Source: Modestobacter sp. VKM Ac-2984 (GTDB lineage Bacteria > Actinomycetota > Actinomycetes > Mycobacteriales > Geodermatophilaceae). From it: a stretch of DNA of 64,000 nt. Each line of letters opens with the position of its first letter. The first letter of the stretch is position 1. Under the pieces are notes generated by a model. That model was given only the letters and a program-made list of their open reading frames with translations, did no database searches and was not told the DNA's origin. The stretch spans positions 62,001 to 126,000 of the forward strand of contig NZ_JAPVBJ010000002.1 in the NCBI RefSeq assembly GCF_026967985.1, written 5' to 3'. The position numbers and the translations under genes are program-made. Positions 16,907-24,357 of this stretch are shown here, piece by piece.

Positions 16907-18792
16907 GCACCGATCAGGGCCAAAGTCGCGACTTTGGCCCCTCCGCCGCCGACCCGGTGCTGGTCGAGATCGTCGCCGGCACGCTGGCCGCCATCGAGAA
17001 GGAGGTGGAGACGTCGATCGGGCGGACCTCCCGCTCGCCGATGATCCGCGACGCGCACGACTTCCGGGCCGGCATCCACGACCGGCAGCTGCGCAAGCTC
17101 ACCGGCCGGTCCTACTCCGCGCTGGTGCAGCCGGTGGTCCGCGACCACCCGATCGACACCATGAACCCCGGCGACGTCTACTTCCACAACGACGTCTACC
17201 TCTCCGAGGGCGGGATCGGCCACCTGCCCGACCTGTGCGTGACGGTCCCGGTCTTCGCCGACGTCGAGGGGGCCCCGACCGTGGTCGCCTTCATCCAGGC
17301 GTTCGGCCACCACGACGACATCGGCGGCGCGGTGCCGGGCTCCATGCCGTCCGCGGCGACCAGTGTGTTCGAGGAGGGCCTGATGGTCCCGCCGATCAAG
17401 CTGTGGGACCGCGGCGTCCGCAACGACGCCGCGCTGACGATCATGACCCGCAACTCGCGGATGCCCGACTCGCTCGCCGCCGACCTGGACGCCGAGTGCT
17501 CGGCCTGCCTGGCCGGGGCGCGCCGGCTGGGCGAGCTGTTCGACCGGTACGGCGTCGCTGCGGTGGAGGCCTGCTTCGAGTCGATCCTGAGCAGCTCGAC
17601 CGAGGTGTACCGGCGGGAGATCCTGTCCCAGATCCCCGACGGCTCCTACGTCTGGGAGGACTACGCCGAGCACGACGGCGTCGACGCCCCCCAGCTGCAC
17701 CGGCAGCGGATCACGCTGACCATGGACTCCACCAAGGACGTCCCACTGGTCATCGACTTCACCGGCACCGGCCCGCAGGCCAAGGGCCCGATCAACCACT
17801 GCGGCGACTACGCCGACGGCAACTTCCTGAAGAAGTGGCTGGCGCCGATCCTGCGCAACCTCGCTGAGTCGCCGGAGCGAATGGCACAGCTGGACGTCAA
17901 CGAGGGCGTCGTCCCGCTGATCGAGATGCGGTTCCCGGAGAAGGGCACCCTGCTCACCCCGATCTTCCCGGCGCCCACCAACGCCCGGACGTTCGTGATC
18001 CTGCGGCTGCTCGGCGTGCTGGCCGGGGTGCTGGCCAAGGCCACCGGCGGTCGGATGCCCGCCGACCAGGAGACGATCCGCTACACCGGCGTCTACGGCA
18101 CCGACGCGAACGGTGAGCCGTACCTGATGCGCGAGGTGCTCGGTGGCGGGTCCGGCGGGCGGTACTACGCCGACGGCGAGGACACCATCCACGTCGTGCC
18201 GGACTCCCGGAACCTGCCGACGGAGTTCACCGAGTCCCGGTTCCCGCTGCGGATCGAGCGGCTGGCGCTGGCGAAGGATTCCGGCGGGCCGGGCCGGTAC
18301 CGCGGCGGCTGCGGCTACGAGAAGGACATCCGGGTGCTCCGCGACGCACACTTCATGTCCATCGCCGACCGGTCGATCCTGTCCTGCTGGGGGGTCAAGG
18401 GCGGCAAGGCCGGGCGGCCGTTCTCGATCACCGTGGACCCGGGCGGGCCGGACGAGCACGAGGTCGACGCGCTGGCCGACGCCGAGCCGCTCACGGCCGG
18501 CACGGTGGTGCGGGTGCGGACGACGGGCGGCGGTGGCTGGGGCGACCCGCTGGACCGGCCGGTCGAGGAGGTGCTGCGGGACATCGCCTGGCACAAGGTC
18601 AGCGTCGCCGGTGCCCGGGACGACTACGGCGTCGTGGTCCGGGACGACGGCACGGCCGACGAGACGGCGACCGCCCAGCTGCGCGACGAGCTCCGGGCGG
18701 CCCGGCCGGAGGTGGAGCCGTTCTTCGACCGCGGCCCCGGCTACGCACTGCTGTCCGGCGGCGAGCCGTACAACGAGTTCGACCTCCTCTGA
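16903..18792 (+). CDS. hyuB: Hydantoinase/oxoprolinase family subunit B (HyuB-like)
   Basis: 629 aa, ATG at 16903 overlapping the hyuA stop. It has the HyuB segments FRAGIHDRQ, MNPGDVYFHNDVYLSEGGIGHLPD, FGHHDDIGGAVPGSMPS, DFTGTGPQAKGPIN and a C-terminal GGGGWGDPLDRP. It is the partner of HyuA in ATP-dependent ring opening or carboxylation. The first 14 codons are unusual: a 24-base perfect palindrome lies within them, coding for residues about 5-13. The conserved family region starts only afterwards (DPVLVEIVAGTLAAIEKE), so the palindrome seems to have been inserted into a tolerant N-terminus. Confidence 0.88.
   Translation: MSTDQGQSRDFGPSAADPVLVEIVAGTLAAIEKEVETSIGRTSRSPMIRDAHDFRAGIHDRQLRKLTGRSYSALVQPVVRDHPIDTMNPGDVYFHNDVYLSEGGIGHLPDLCVTVPVFADVEGAPTVVAFIQAFGHHDDIGGAVPGSMPSAATSVFEEGLMVPPIKLWDRGVRNDAALTIMTRNSRMPDSLAADLDAECSACLAGARRLGELFDRYGVAAVEACFESILSSSTEVYRREILSQIPDGSYVWEDYAEHDGVDAPQLHRQRITLTMDSTKDVPLVIDFTGTGPQAKGPINHCGDYADGNFLKKWLAPILRNLAESPERMAQLDVNEGVVPLIEMRFPEKGTLLTPIFPAPTNARTFVILRLLGVLAGVLAKATGGRMPADQETIRYTGVYGTDANGEPYLMREVLGGGSGGRYYADGEDTIHVVPDSRNLPTEFTESRFPLRIERLALAKDSGGPGRYRGGCGYEKDIRVLRDAHFMSIADRSILSCWGVKGGKAGRPFSITVDPGGPDEHEVDALADAEPLTAGTVVRVRTTGGGGWGDPLDRPVEEVLRDIAWHKVSVAGARDDYGVVVRDDGTADETATAQLRDELRAARPEVEPFFDRGPGYALLSGGEPYNEFDLL
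16917..16940. repeat. 24-base perfect palindrome inside the hyuB 5' coding region
   Basis: The sequence GGGCCAAAGTCGCGACTTTGGCCC has essentially no loop. The same element with one change recurs at 56941-56966 between converging genes. A shared sequence of this length in two unrelated places marks it as a dispersed element. Confidence 0.85.
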
Positions 18793-18981
18793 CCGAGCCC
18801 GTCACGATCGGGTCACGCCCACTCCGAGGGGGAACATCTCGGTTGCCCGATGCGTATCACTCCGTCACGGGTTCGCATCAGGTCCCCGCCGTCGAGCATG
18901 GCGCGGCCGGTTGAGGCAATGCATGTGGTGTCCGAACAGAGCGGCGGGCTGCACCGTGCCCGCCCGACGAGAGGAACCACC

Positions 18982-19533
18982 ATGCAGCACACCCGCCCCA
19001 TCACCAAGCTCTTCCTCGCCGGCAGCCTCGCCGTCGCCCCCTTCACCCTGGCCGCCTGCGGTGACGACACCGCCGGCCCCGAGGAGGGCGTGAGCGTCGG
19101 TGACATCCAGGAGGACGACGGCGTCGAGGAGGGCATGGAGGAGGACGGCATCGACGCCGGCGCGGAGGCCGGGCTCGGCTACGACGGCCTCTACGACTCC
19201 GCCTTCTACGAGGAGCGGACCGGGTACGTGGGCCAGGAGGTCACCGTGTCCGCGACCGTGAACGAGGTGTTCGGGCCGAACTCCTTCACCATCGCCGGCA
19301 CCGAGGAGACCTCCGTCGAGCCGCTGCTCATCGTCGGTGCGGAGATGGCCGGCGCCCTCGAGGAGGGTGAGGTCGTGCAGGTCACCGGCACCGTGCAGGA
19401 GGCCTTCGAGGAGGTCGCGGTCGAGGAGGAGCTGGGGCTCGACCTGACCGACGACGCCTACGGCGACTTCGAGAACGCGGAGTACATCGTCGCGGACAGC
19501 GTCGACACCACGGTGCCGACCGAGGACGAGTGA
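18982..19533 (+). CDS. Acidic secreted lipoprotein with an OB-like C-terminal domain
   Basis: 183 aa from ATG at 18982 with GAGGAACC upstream. It has a lipoprotein signal: basic start, hydrophobic LFLAGSLAVAPFTL, then the lipobox LAAC, giving lipid attachment at Cys27. The mature N-terminus is extremely acidic (GVEEGMEEDGID). Residues about 80-175 contain VGQEVTVSATVNEV and GEVVQVTGTVQEAF, a beta-rich pattern like small OB-fold exported proteins. Function is unknown. A strong terminator follows. The start of the mature protein resembles the lipoprotein encoded at 21393. Confidence 0.75.
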   Translation: MQHTRPITKLFLAGSLAVAPFTLAACGDDTAGPEEGVSVGDIQEDDGVEEGMEEDGIDAGAEAGLGYDGLYDSAFYEERTGYVGQEVTVSATVNEVFGPNSFTIAGTEETSVEPLLIVGAEMAGALEEGEVVQVTGTVQEAFEEVAVEEELGLDLTDDAYGDFENAEYIVADSVDTTVPTEDE

Positions 19534-19554
19534 CCCCTCCGTGACCCCCGCGCC

Positions 19555-19593
19555 GGCTCGTGCGATGCCCGCCCGGCGGGCACCGCACGAGCC
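19555..19593. terminator. Terminator hairpin after the lipoprotein gene
   Basis: A long inverted repeat pairs GGCTCGTGCG with CGCACGAGCC, and an inner TGCCCGCC with GGCGGGCA. One mismatch lies between the two stems and the loop is minimal. Confidence 0.8.
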
Positions 19594-19638
19594 GCGCCAG
19601 GTGGCCGACACCGGGCGGGCACCGCAGGCTCGACCGTG

Positions 19639-19818
19639 ATGAACGAGCCCGAGCCAGAGACCGACCAGCTCAACCTGCACCCCGGCCAGCACGACGAGGG
19701 CGGCACCGGCGGGATGGCCACCCGCGAGCTGCAGGCCCGCCACTCCGACGACGGCGGGACCGACGAGCCCGACCGGTCAGGCCGCCCGTCGCCGGAGCCA
19801 CCGCCGCCGGCGGGATGA
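19639..19818 (+). CDS. Possible small hydrophilic protein
   Basis: 59 aa from ATG at 19639 (a GTG at 19636 is adjacent). It is very acidic and polar with no hydrophobic segment (NEPEPETDQLNLHPGQHDEGG). The 3' end overlaps the converging DUF1992 gene by 42 bases, and there is only a weak upstream ribosome site. It could be a real small protein or a chance open frame; I do not recognise a family. Confidence 0.3.
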   Translation: MNEPEPETDQLNLHPGQHDEGGTGGMATRELQARHSDDGGTDEPDRSGRPSPEPPPPAG

Positions 19819-20262
19819 CACCACCGGCTCCGGCACCTCGGGCTCGGGGACGACGGGCGGGCGGCCCCGCCGCCACTCGGCGACCACCTCCTCGACGTCC
19901 GGCATCCCGACCGCGATCCACGGCCCGTCGACCGGCTGCCGGTAGTACCGGTCGACGCGGGCGACGTGCGCCTCGACCACCGCGCGGGCCAGCTCCTCGG
20001 TGGGCTGCCGGGCGACCCGGGCGGCCAGCTCCTCGCGTTCCTTCCGGAGCGCCAGCCCGGTGGGCATGATCGCGGCGACGTCGGCCTCCTCCCGCCGCGC
20101 CCACTCCAGCGCCCACTCGTAGGTGGTCTTCTCCCGGTCACGCCGAGGCAGCGGCTTGCCCGCGCCGGCCAGCCCCTCCAGGTCGCCCCGCTCGCGGGCC
20201 TGCGCGATCTGGTGCTCGACCCAGCTCTCGAACGACATGCCCTCCGGCTTGCGTTCCGTCAT
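19777..20262 (-). CDS. DUF1992 (DnaJ-homologue C28-type conserved domain) protein
   Basis: 161 aa from ATG at 20262 with GGAGGAC upstream. The conserved block near the N-terminus, FESWVEHQIAQARERGDLEGLAGAGKPLP, is diagnostic of DUF1992; NPxKPLP-type ends are usual and here read AGKPLPR. The C-terminus is basic (SRRRRWLRRRAA). The molecular function is not known. It is divergent from the NUDIX gene with only 39 bases between starts. Confidence 0.8.
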   Translation of the reverse strand: MTERKPEGMSFESWVEHQIAQARERGDLEGLAGAGKPLPRRDREKTTYEWALEWARREEADVAAIMPTGLALRKEREELAARVARQPTEELARAVVEAHVARVDRYYRQPVDGPWIAVGMPDVEEVVAEWRRGRPPVVPEPEVPEPVVSSRRRRWLRRRAA

Positions 20263-20301
20263 CGGCGTCCTCCTCCACGCTCCTCTGCCAGTGTGGGACG
20301 C

Positions 20302-20883
20302 ATGCGCACGACGAGCACCCGTGAGGTCTACCGGAACCCGTGGCTCCGGCTGCGCGAGGACGCCATCGAGCTGGACGACGGGTCGCCGAGCGTCTACTCC
20401 GTCATCGAGCGGCCCGACTTCGGCCTGGTGATCGCCGCCGAGCGGGACGGCTTCTGGCTGGTCGAGCAGTTCCGCCACCCACTGGGCCGGCGGACCTGGG
20501 AGTTCCCGCAGGGGACCTGGTCCGGGGGCGTCCAGCCCGACGGCGCCGACGGGTCGGCGGAGGCGCTGGCCCGCGCCGAACTGGCCGAGGAGACCGGTCT
20601 GCGCGCCGCCTCCCTCCGGCACCTCGGGCACCTGGACCTGGCGCCGGGGCTCACCACGCAGGAGTTCGACGTCTGGCTGGCCGAGGACCTGACGCCCGGC
20701 CCCACCGCCCGCGAGGCGACCGAGGTCGACATGCGCGCGGCGTTCGTCACCGAGGCCGAGTTCCGGGCGATGGTGCGCGACGGCCGGTTCTCCGACGGCC
20801 CCTCGCTGGCCGCCTACGGTCTGCTCCTGCTCGCCCGCGCCGCGGAGGCCGACACGACACAGGTGGCGGATCCCGAGGAGTGA
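20302..20883 (+). CDS. NUDIX hydrolase, ADP-ribose pyrophosphatase-like
   Basis: 193 aa. The NUDIX box lies around residues 68-105: an upstream EFPQGTW, then EALARAELAEETGLRA, the REUXEEXGU core with Ala in place of the first Arg. An insertion separates the box's Gly from the helix. FWLVEQFRHPLGRRTWEFPQG matches ADP-ribose/NDP-sugar pyrophosphatases, which remove reactive sugar nucleotides. The exact substrate is not inferable. Confidence 0.82.
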   Translation: MRTTSTREVYRNPWLRLREDAIELDDGSPSVYSVIERPDFGLVIAAERDGFWLVEQFRHPLGRRTWEFPQGTWSGGVQPDGADGSAEALARAELAEETGLRAASLRHLGHLDLAPGLTTQEFDVWLAEDLTPGPTAREATEVDMRAAFVTEAEFRAMVRDGRFSDGPSLAAYGLLLLARAAEADTTQVADPEE

Positions 20884-20912
20884 ACTCCAGCCCGGACGGG
20901 AACCGAGGAGCC

Positions 20913-21308
20913 ATGGACGAACCTGCCCCCAACGTCGAGGTCACGGTCACCACGCACGATGCGGAGTCCGCCGAGATCACGGTCGTCGGTGAGCTGACCG
21001 AGCATGCGCGCCGGCCGCTGGTGCGCGTGATGACCGACCTGATGCTGGCCGACGCGACGCTCAAGCAGGTCAGGGTCGACCTGTGCGAGGTCACCTTCAT
21101 GAACTCCGCCGGGATGGCGACGCTGGTGCAGCTGGAGCGGATGGCCCAGCCCCGGGGCATCGACACACCGCTGGTGGTGCACACCGCCGCCGTCGCCCGC
21201 CCGCTGCAGCTCAGCGGCCTGTGGCGGCGCTTCACCATCATCGACCGCCGTGAGGGCCACCCGGAGGACGTGCACGAGGCCACCCCGCGCAGCCCCGAGC
21301 ACAGCTAG
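20913..21308 (+). CDS. STAS-domain anti-sigma-factor antagonist
   Basis: 131 aa, ATG with GAGGAG upstream. The STAS fold is recognised by ITVVGELT, a short helix, VRVDLCEVTFMNSAGMATLVQLERMA and the C-terminal LQLSGLWRRFTI. The phospho-acceptor Ser of SpoIIAA-like proteins is present in MNSAGM. Such proteins free a sigma factor by binding an anti-sigma kinase when unphosphorylated. A kinase-like ATPase is encoded at 23174-24184, although partnership is only inferred from closeness. Confidence 0.85.
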   Translation: MDEPAPNVEVTVTTHDAESAEITVVGELTEHARRPLVRVMTDLMLADATLKQVRVDLCEVTFMNSAGMATLVQLERMAQPRGIDTPLVVHTAAVARPLQLSGLWRRFTIIDRREGHPEDVHEATPRSPEHS

Positions 21309-21331
21309 CGGCGCCGCCTCCGTCTCGGCGC

Positions 21332-21356
21332 GTTTTCAGCAGGCGGGACCGGGCAT
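21332..21356 (+). promoter_or_regulatory. Candidate stress-sigma (SigB-type) promoter
   Basis: GTTT (21332-21335), a 15-base spacer and GGGCAT (21351-21356) match the actinobacterial SigB-like consensus GTTT-N14-16-GGGTAT at all but one position. It lies 36 bases before the lipoprotein start and just after the STAS gene. No transcript evidence is available. Confidence 0.4.
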
Positions 21357-21392
21357 GGCCTCGTGGTCACCATCGTCGAACCAGGAGTTCCC

Positions 21393-21590
21393 ATGTCCCG
21401 CTCCACCCGTCCCCGTACCGTGCGCCGCACCTTCGCCGCATTCGCCATCGCCGCCTCGTCACTGACCACGGTGGCGTGCGGAGACGACGTCGTCGACGAC
21501 GGCGTCGAGCAGGAGGTCGAGGAGGGGGTCACCGACCTCGAGGACGGCGTCGGCGACCTCGAGGAGGAGATCGAGGACACCGAGGGCTGA
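21393..21590 (+). CDS. Very small acidic lipoprotein
   Basis: 65 aa, ATG at 21393 with AGGAG upstream. A basic start (SRSTRPRTVRRT), hydrophobic AFAIAASSL and lipobox TVAC give lipid attachment at Cys29. The mature part is a repetitive acidic helix built from EEGVTDLEDGVGDLEEEIEDT, with a clear heptad-like pattern. Function is unknown. The post-Cys GDD and the acidic DGVE runs are shared with the lipoprotein at 18982. Confidence 0.65.
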   Translation: MSRSTRPRTVRRTFAAFAIAASSLTTVACGDDVVDDGVEQEVEEGVTDLEDGVGDLEEEIEDTEG

Positions 21591-21617
21591 CCGACCAGCG
21601 AGAACATCTGCCGTACG

Positions 21618-21656
21618 GCCGGGGCCTGCTCGACGATCAGCTCGGCCGGCCCCGGC
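21618..21656. terminator. Convergent terminator hairpin
   Basis: GCCGGGGCC (21618-21626) pairs perfectly with GGCCCCGGC (21648-21656) across a 21-base loop, between the stops of the small lipoprotein and the MarR gene. Confidence 0.55.
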
Positions 21657-21671
21657 GGCGGCAGAGACGCC

Positions 21672-22238
21672 TCAGCTGGGGTCGGGCATCCCCCCGGGGA
21701 CGCGGCCGAGCGTGATGAGCCAGCGGCGGAGCAGCCCGGCCAGCTGGCTGCGCTCCTCGGGCGACAGGGCGGCCAGCATCCCGTGCTCGGTCTCCAGGTG
21801 GTCGGGCAGCGCCGCGTCGAGCGCCGTCCGCCCCGCGTCGGTCAGCGTGACCACGACGGCCCGCCCGTCGGCCTCGCTGCGCCCGCGGGTGATCAGGCCC
21901 TTCTCCTCGAGCCGGTCCAGCCGCTGGGTGATGGCCCCGGAGGTGACCAGCGCGGTGCGCATCAACGCGGTGGGGGTCAGCTGGTAGGGCTCCCCCGCCC
22001 GGCGCAGCGCCGCGAGGACGTCGAAGGACGGCGCATCGAGCCCGTGCCGCGCGAAGGTGGCCCGCTGGGCCAGGAAGACCTCCCGCTGCAGCTGGCTGAT
22101 CCGGCCGATGACGCCCATCGGCGAGCAGTCCAGGTCCGGCCGCTCCTCCGCCCACTGCGCGAGGATCACGTCCATCGCGTCCCCGGTGCCGGTCTCCCCG
22201 CCGCGCGTGGGCGTCGACCCGTCGAGCAGGTCGCTCAC
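21672..22238 (-). CDS. MarR-family transcriptional regulator
   Basis: 188 aa from a GTG at 22238 that overlaps the upstream gene's stop as GTGA. The winged helix is recognisable: FDVLAALRRAGEPYQLTPTALMRTALVTSGAITQRLDRLEEKGLITRGRSEADGRAVVVTLTDAG, the last part being the wing with its conserved Asp-Gly-Arg. It is the second gene of an operon with an NmrA-type oxidoreductase and probably represses that operon in response to a small ligand. The ligand is unknown. Confidence 0.85.
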   Translation of the reverse strand: MSDLLDGSTPTRGGETGTGDAMDVILAQWAEERPDLDCSPMGVIGRISQLQREVFLAQRATFARHGLDAPSFDVLAALRRAGEPYQLTPTALMRTALVTSGAITQRLDRLEEKGLITRGRSEADGRAVVVTLTDAGRTALDAALPDHLETEHGMLAALSPEERSQLAGLLRRWLITLGRVPGGMPDPS

Positions 22239-23092
22239 GAGGTCGGCTCCTCGGGCCGCGGCAGGTCGGCGAGGTGCTCGGCGAACGTGCGCGGCGGGCG
22301 GCCCAGCAGGTCGGTGAGCACCCGCGGGCTGCCGACGAAGCCGTGCGCCCGGTAGTGGTCGAACATGGTGCGCCGGCAACGGGCGGCGTAGCCCGTGGGC
22401 ACCTCGCCCCCGGGGATCACGTCGTCGGCGACGACCTCGTCACCGAGCCATTCGCCGATCAGCTCGGCGAGCCGCGGTGCGGTGAGCGCCTCCGGGCCGG
22501 CCGCCTCGAAGGTGCCGCCGTCCAGGCCGTCCTCGGTGAGCAGCACGGCGGCGGCCTCGGCCACGTCCCGCACGTCCACGAGGGACTGCGCCGCCCGCAG
22601 GCCCCACATGCTGCGGAGCACGCCGCTGGTGCGCGCCGCCTCCAGCTCCGGGTGCAGGTTCTCGGCGTAGGAGGAGGGCTGCAGCACCCGCCACGAGGAC
22701 AACCCGCTGGAGTCCAGTGCCTCCTCGGCCAGGTCCTTGCCGGCGTGGTGGGGCATCACCCGCAGCTGCGGGCGCATCACCGAGTGGTAGACCATCCGCG
22801 GCAGCCCCGCCCGGCGGGCCTCGGCGAACAGGGCCGCCGCGCCCTCGGCCTCGTCCGGGTCGAAGTTCGGCCAGATCAGGTATGCGGCATCCGCGCCTCC
22901 GAACACCGAGGACCAGGCCATCGGTGAGGTCAGCTCGGCGACGACGACCTCGGCGCCGAGGTCGGCCAGTTCGGGCCGCGGGCCGCGGCGGGAGACCACG
23001 GCGCGCACGGACTCCCCCCGGGCGCGCAGGGCACGCACGACCGCCGTCCCCGTGAGGCCGCCGGCCGCAGTCACCACGATCACACCGGACAC
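22235..23092 (-). CDS. NmrA-like NAD(P)-binding protein
   Basis: 285 aa, GTG start. The N-terminal Rossmann motif is VVTAAGGLTGTAVVRAL (GxxGxxG type). The middle reads YLIWPNFDPDEAEGAAALFAEARRAGLPRMVYHSVMRP, typical of NmrA/HSCARG-like atypical short-chain dehydrogenases that lack the YxxxK pair. Members act as redox sensors or NAD(P)H-quinone-type reductases. It is co-transcribed with the MarR regulator. CTTAGTTCTGAAC lies over the start, a possible operator or -10 region, with low certainty. Confidence 0.8.
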   Translation of the reverse strand: MSGVIVVTAAGGLTGTAVVRALRARGESVRAVVSRRGPRPELADLGAEVVVAELTSPMAWSSVFGGADAAYLIWPNFDPDEAEGAAALFAEARRAGLPRMVYHSVMRPQLRVMPHHAGKDLAEEALDSSGLSSWRVLQPSSYAENLHPELEAARTSGVLRSMWGLRAAQSLVDVRDVAEAAAVLLTEDGLDGGTFEAAGPEALTAPRLAELIGEWLGDEVVADDVIPGGEVPTGYAARCRRTMFDHYRAHGFVGSPRVLTDLLGRPPRTFAEHLADLPRPEEPTS

Positions 23093-23148
23093 CTTAGTTC
23101 TGAACGACCTCCGCGGCAGGTCTCGTGCCCGGATGGAGGGAGATCGCG

Positions 23149-23170
23149 GGCCCCGTCCGTCACCGGGGCC
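23149..23170 (-). terminator. Short terminator hairpin after the MEDS-ATPase gene
   Basis: GGCCCCG (23149-23155) pairs with CGGGGCC (23164-23170) over an 8-base loop, just past the minus-strand stop at 23174. Confidence 0.5.
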
Positions 23171-23173
23171 GGC

Positions 23174-24184
23174 TCAGCGCAGCGGTGAGCTCAGCCGGAC
23201 CGTCAGGCCGTCCGGCCCGTTGACCAGGTCGACGTGGTCCCAGAGCTTGCGGGCCAGCCACAGGCCCATCCCGCCCTGGGAGAGGTCGTCGCCGTGCGCC
23301 GGCTGGAAACCGGCCAGCGGGTCGGCGAACCCGGTGCCGCAGTCGCTGATGGTGCAGACCACCCGGTCGGTCGAGGCCCACACCCGGGCCGCCACCGGCG
23401 GGGTGCCGTGCCGGAACGCGTTGGCCGCGATCTCGCTGACCGCCAGGTGCAGGTCGGTGCCCTGGTCCCGGTCGGGCACGCAGGTGGCGAGCACCGCGGC
23501 CAGCTGGTGCCGCAGGGGCGCCAGCGCCCGGGCGCCGTCGACGGCGAACAGCGGCGGACCGTCCTCCATCGGCTCGCGCAGCAACGGCAGCGTGGCCAGG
23601 TACTGCGCCGGCGGCAGGTAGTCCTCGCTCGCCACCCGGACGCCGTCGACGAGCAGGTGCGGATGCGTCTGCCCGGCGCTCGCCACGACGTCGGTGGACA
23701 GCTGCCGCTGGTCGTAGACGCACAGCGCGTCCAACGGGGACCGGGCGAGCAGGTCGTTGACCACCGACTCGTACCGCTGCCCCTCCCGCCAGGTGCGGGG
23801 CATCGGACCGAAGTCCGGTGTGCCCAGGATCCGGAGCGCCCCCGACGGCGACGCGGCGGCCTGGTCCAGCAGCCGACGGGTGGCGATGACGGCGTCCGGC
23901 GCACGGGCGCCGCGCATCGCGACGCGGGGGTCGCTGAGCAGCCGGGTGTCGGGGGCCCCCACGGCCCCGCGCAGCAGCTCGGCCGTCTCCTCCGCACAGG
24001 ACAGCACCGTCACGTCCCCGGCGGCGAGGCCGGCCTCCAGCCACGGGACGGCCCCGGCGAGCAGCGCGTCGTCGGAGCCGATCACGAGTGCGGTGTGGCC
24101 GCGCGTCGGCGCGGGCGGGGAGCTTGGCGCCTCGTCCAGGGCGTGCTGCACCGACGGCGCAGGACGAGCTCCGAGAACGGACAC
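23174..24184 (-). CDS. MEDS-domain sensor with anti-sigma-type HATPase domain
   Basis: 336 aa from GTG at 24184 (AGAGG seven bases upstream). Residues about 30-185 match MEDS/DcmR-type sensory domains (HTALVIGSDDALLAGAVPWLEAGLAAGDVTVLSC; RYESVVNDLLARSPLDALCVYD). Residues about 225-336 are a GHKL ATPase of the SpoIIAB/RsbW kind, with N box AVSEIAANAFRHG, G1 ISDCGTGFADP and G2 GGMGLWLARKL. Such MEDS-HATPase proteins are common in actinobacteria and presumably control an anti-sigma antagonist such as the nearby STAS protein. The signal is unknown. Confidence 0.82.
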   Translation of the reverse strand: MSVLGARPAPSVQHALDEAPSSPPAPTRGHTALVIGSDDALLAGAVPWLEAGLAAGDVTVLSCAEETAELLRGAVGAPDTRLLSDPRVAMRGARAPDAVIATRRLLDQAAASPSGALRILGTPDFGPMPRTWREGQRYESVVNDLLARSPLDALCVYDQRQLSTDVVASAGQTHPHLLVDGVRVASEDYLPPAQYLATLPLLREPMEDGPPLFAVDGARALAPLRHQLAAVLATCVPDRDQGTDLHLAVSEIAANAFRHGTPPVAARVWASTDRVVCTISDCGTGFADPLAGFQPAHGDDLSQGGMGLWLARKLWDHVDLVNGPDGLTVRLSSPLR

Positions 24185-24357
24185 GACACCTCTCGACCGA
24201 CGGTGGACCCTGGGAACTGCTGGCATTCTCAATCACCCACCCCTGGTCTCGGCAACCGCCCCCCGGAACAGCACTCACCCGACCGGGTGAACCGCCGCAC
24301 AGTGGCACGACCGGCGACCGGCCGCAGGCGCTGCGTGAGGGCGGCACGCGTGTCGGC

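Noticed and set aside
14828-18594. Very long minus-strand open frames opposite hyuA and hyuB
   Set aside because: They are rich in Val/Arg/Gly/His/Asp with no domain, and mirror well-conserved HyuA/HyuB sequence.
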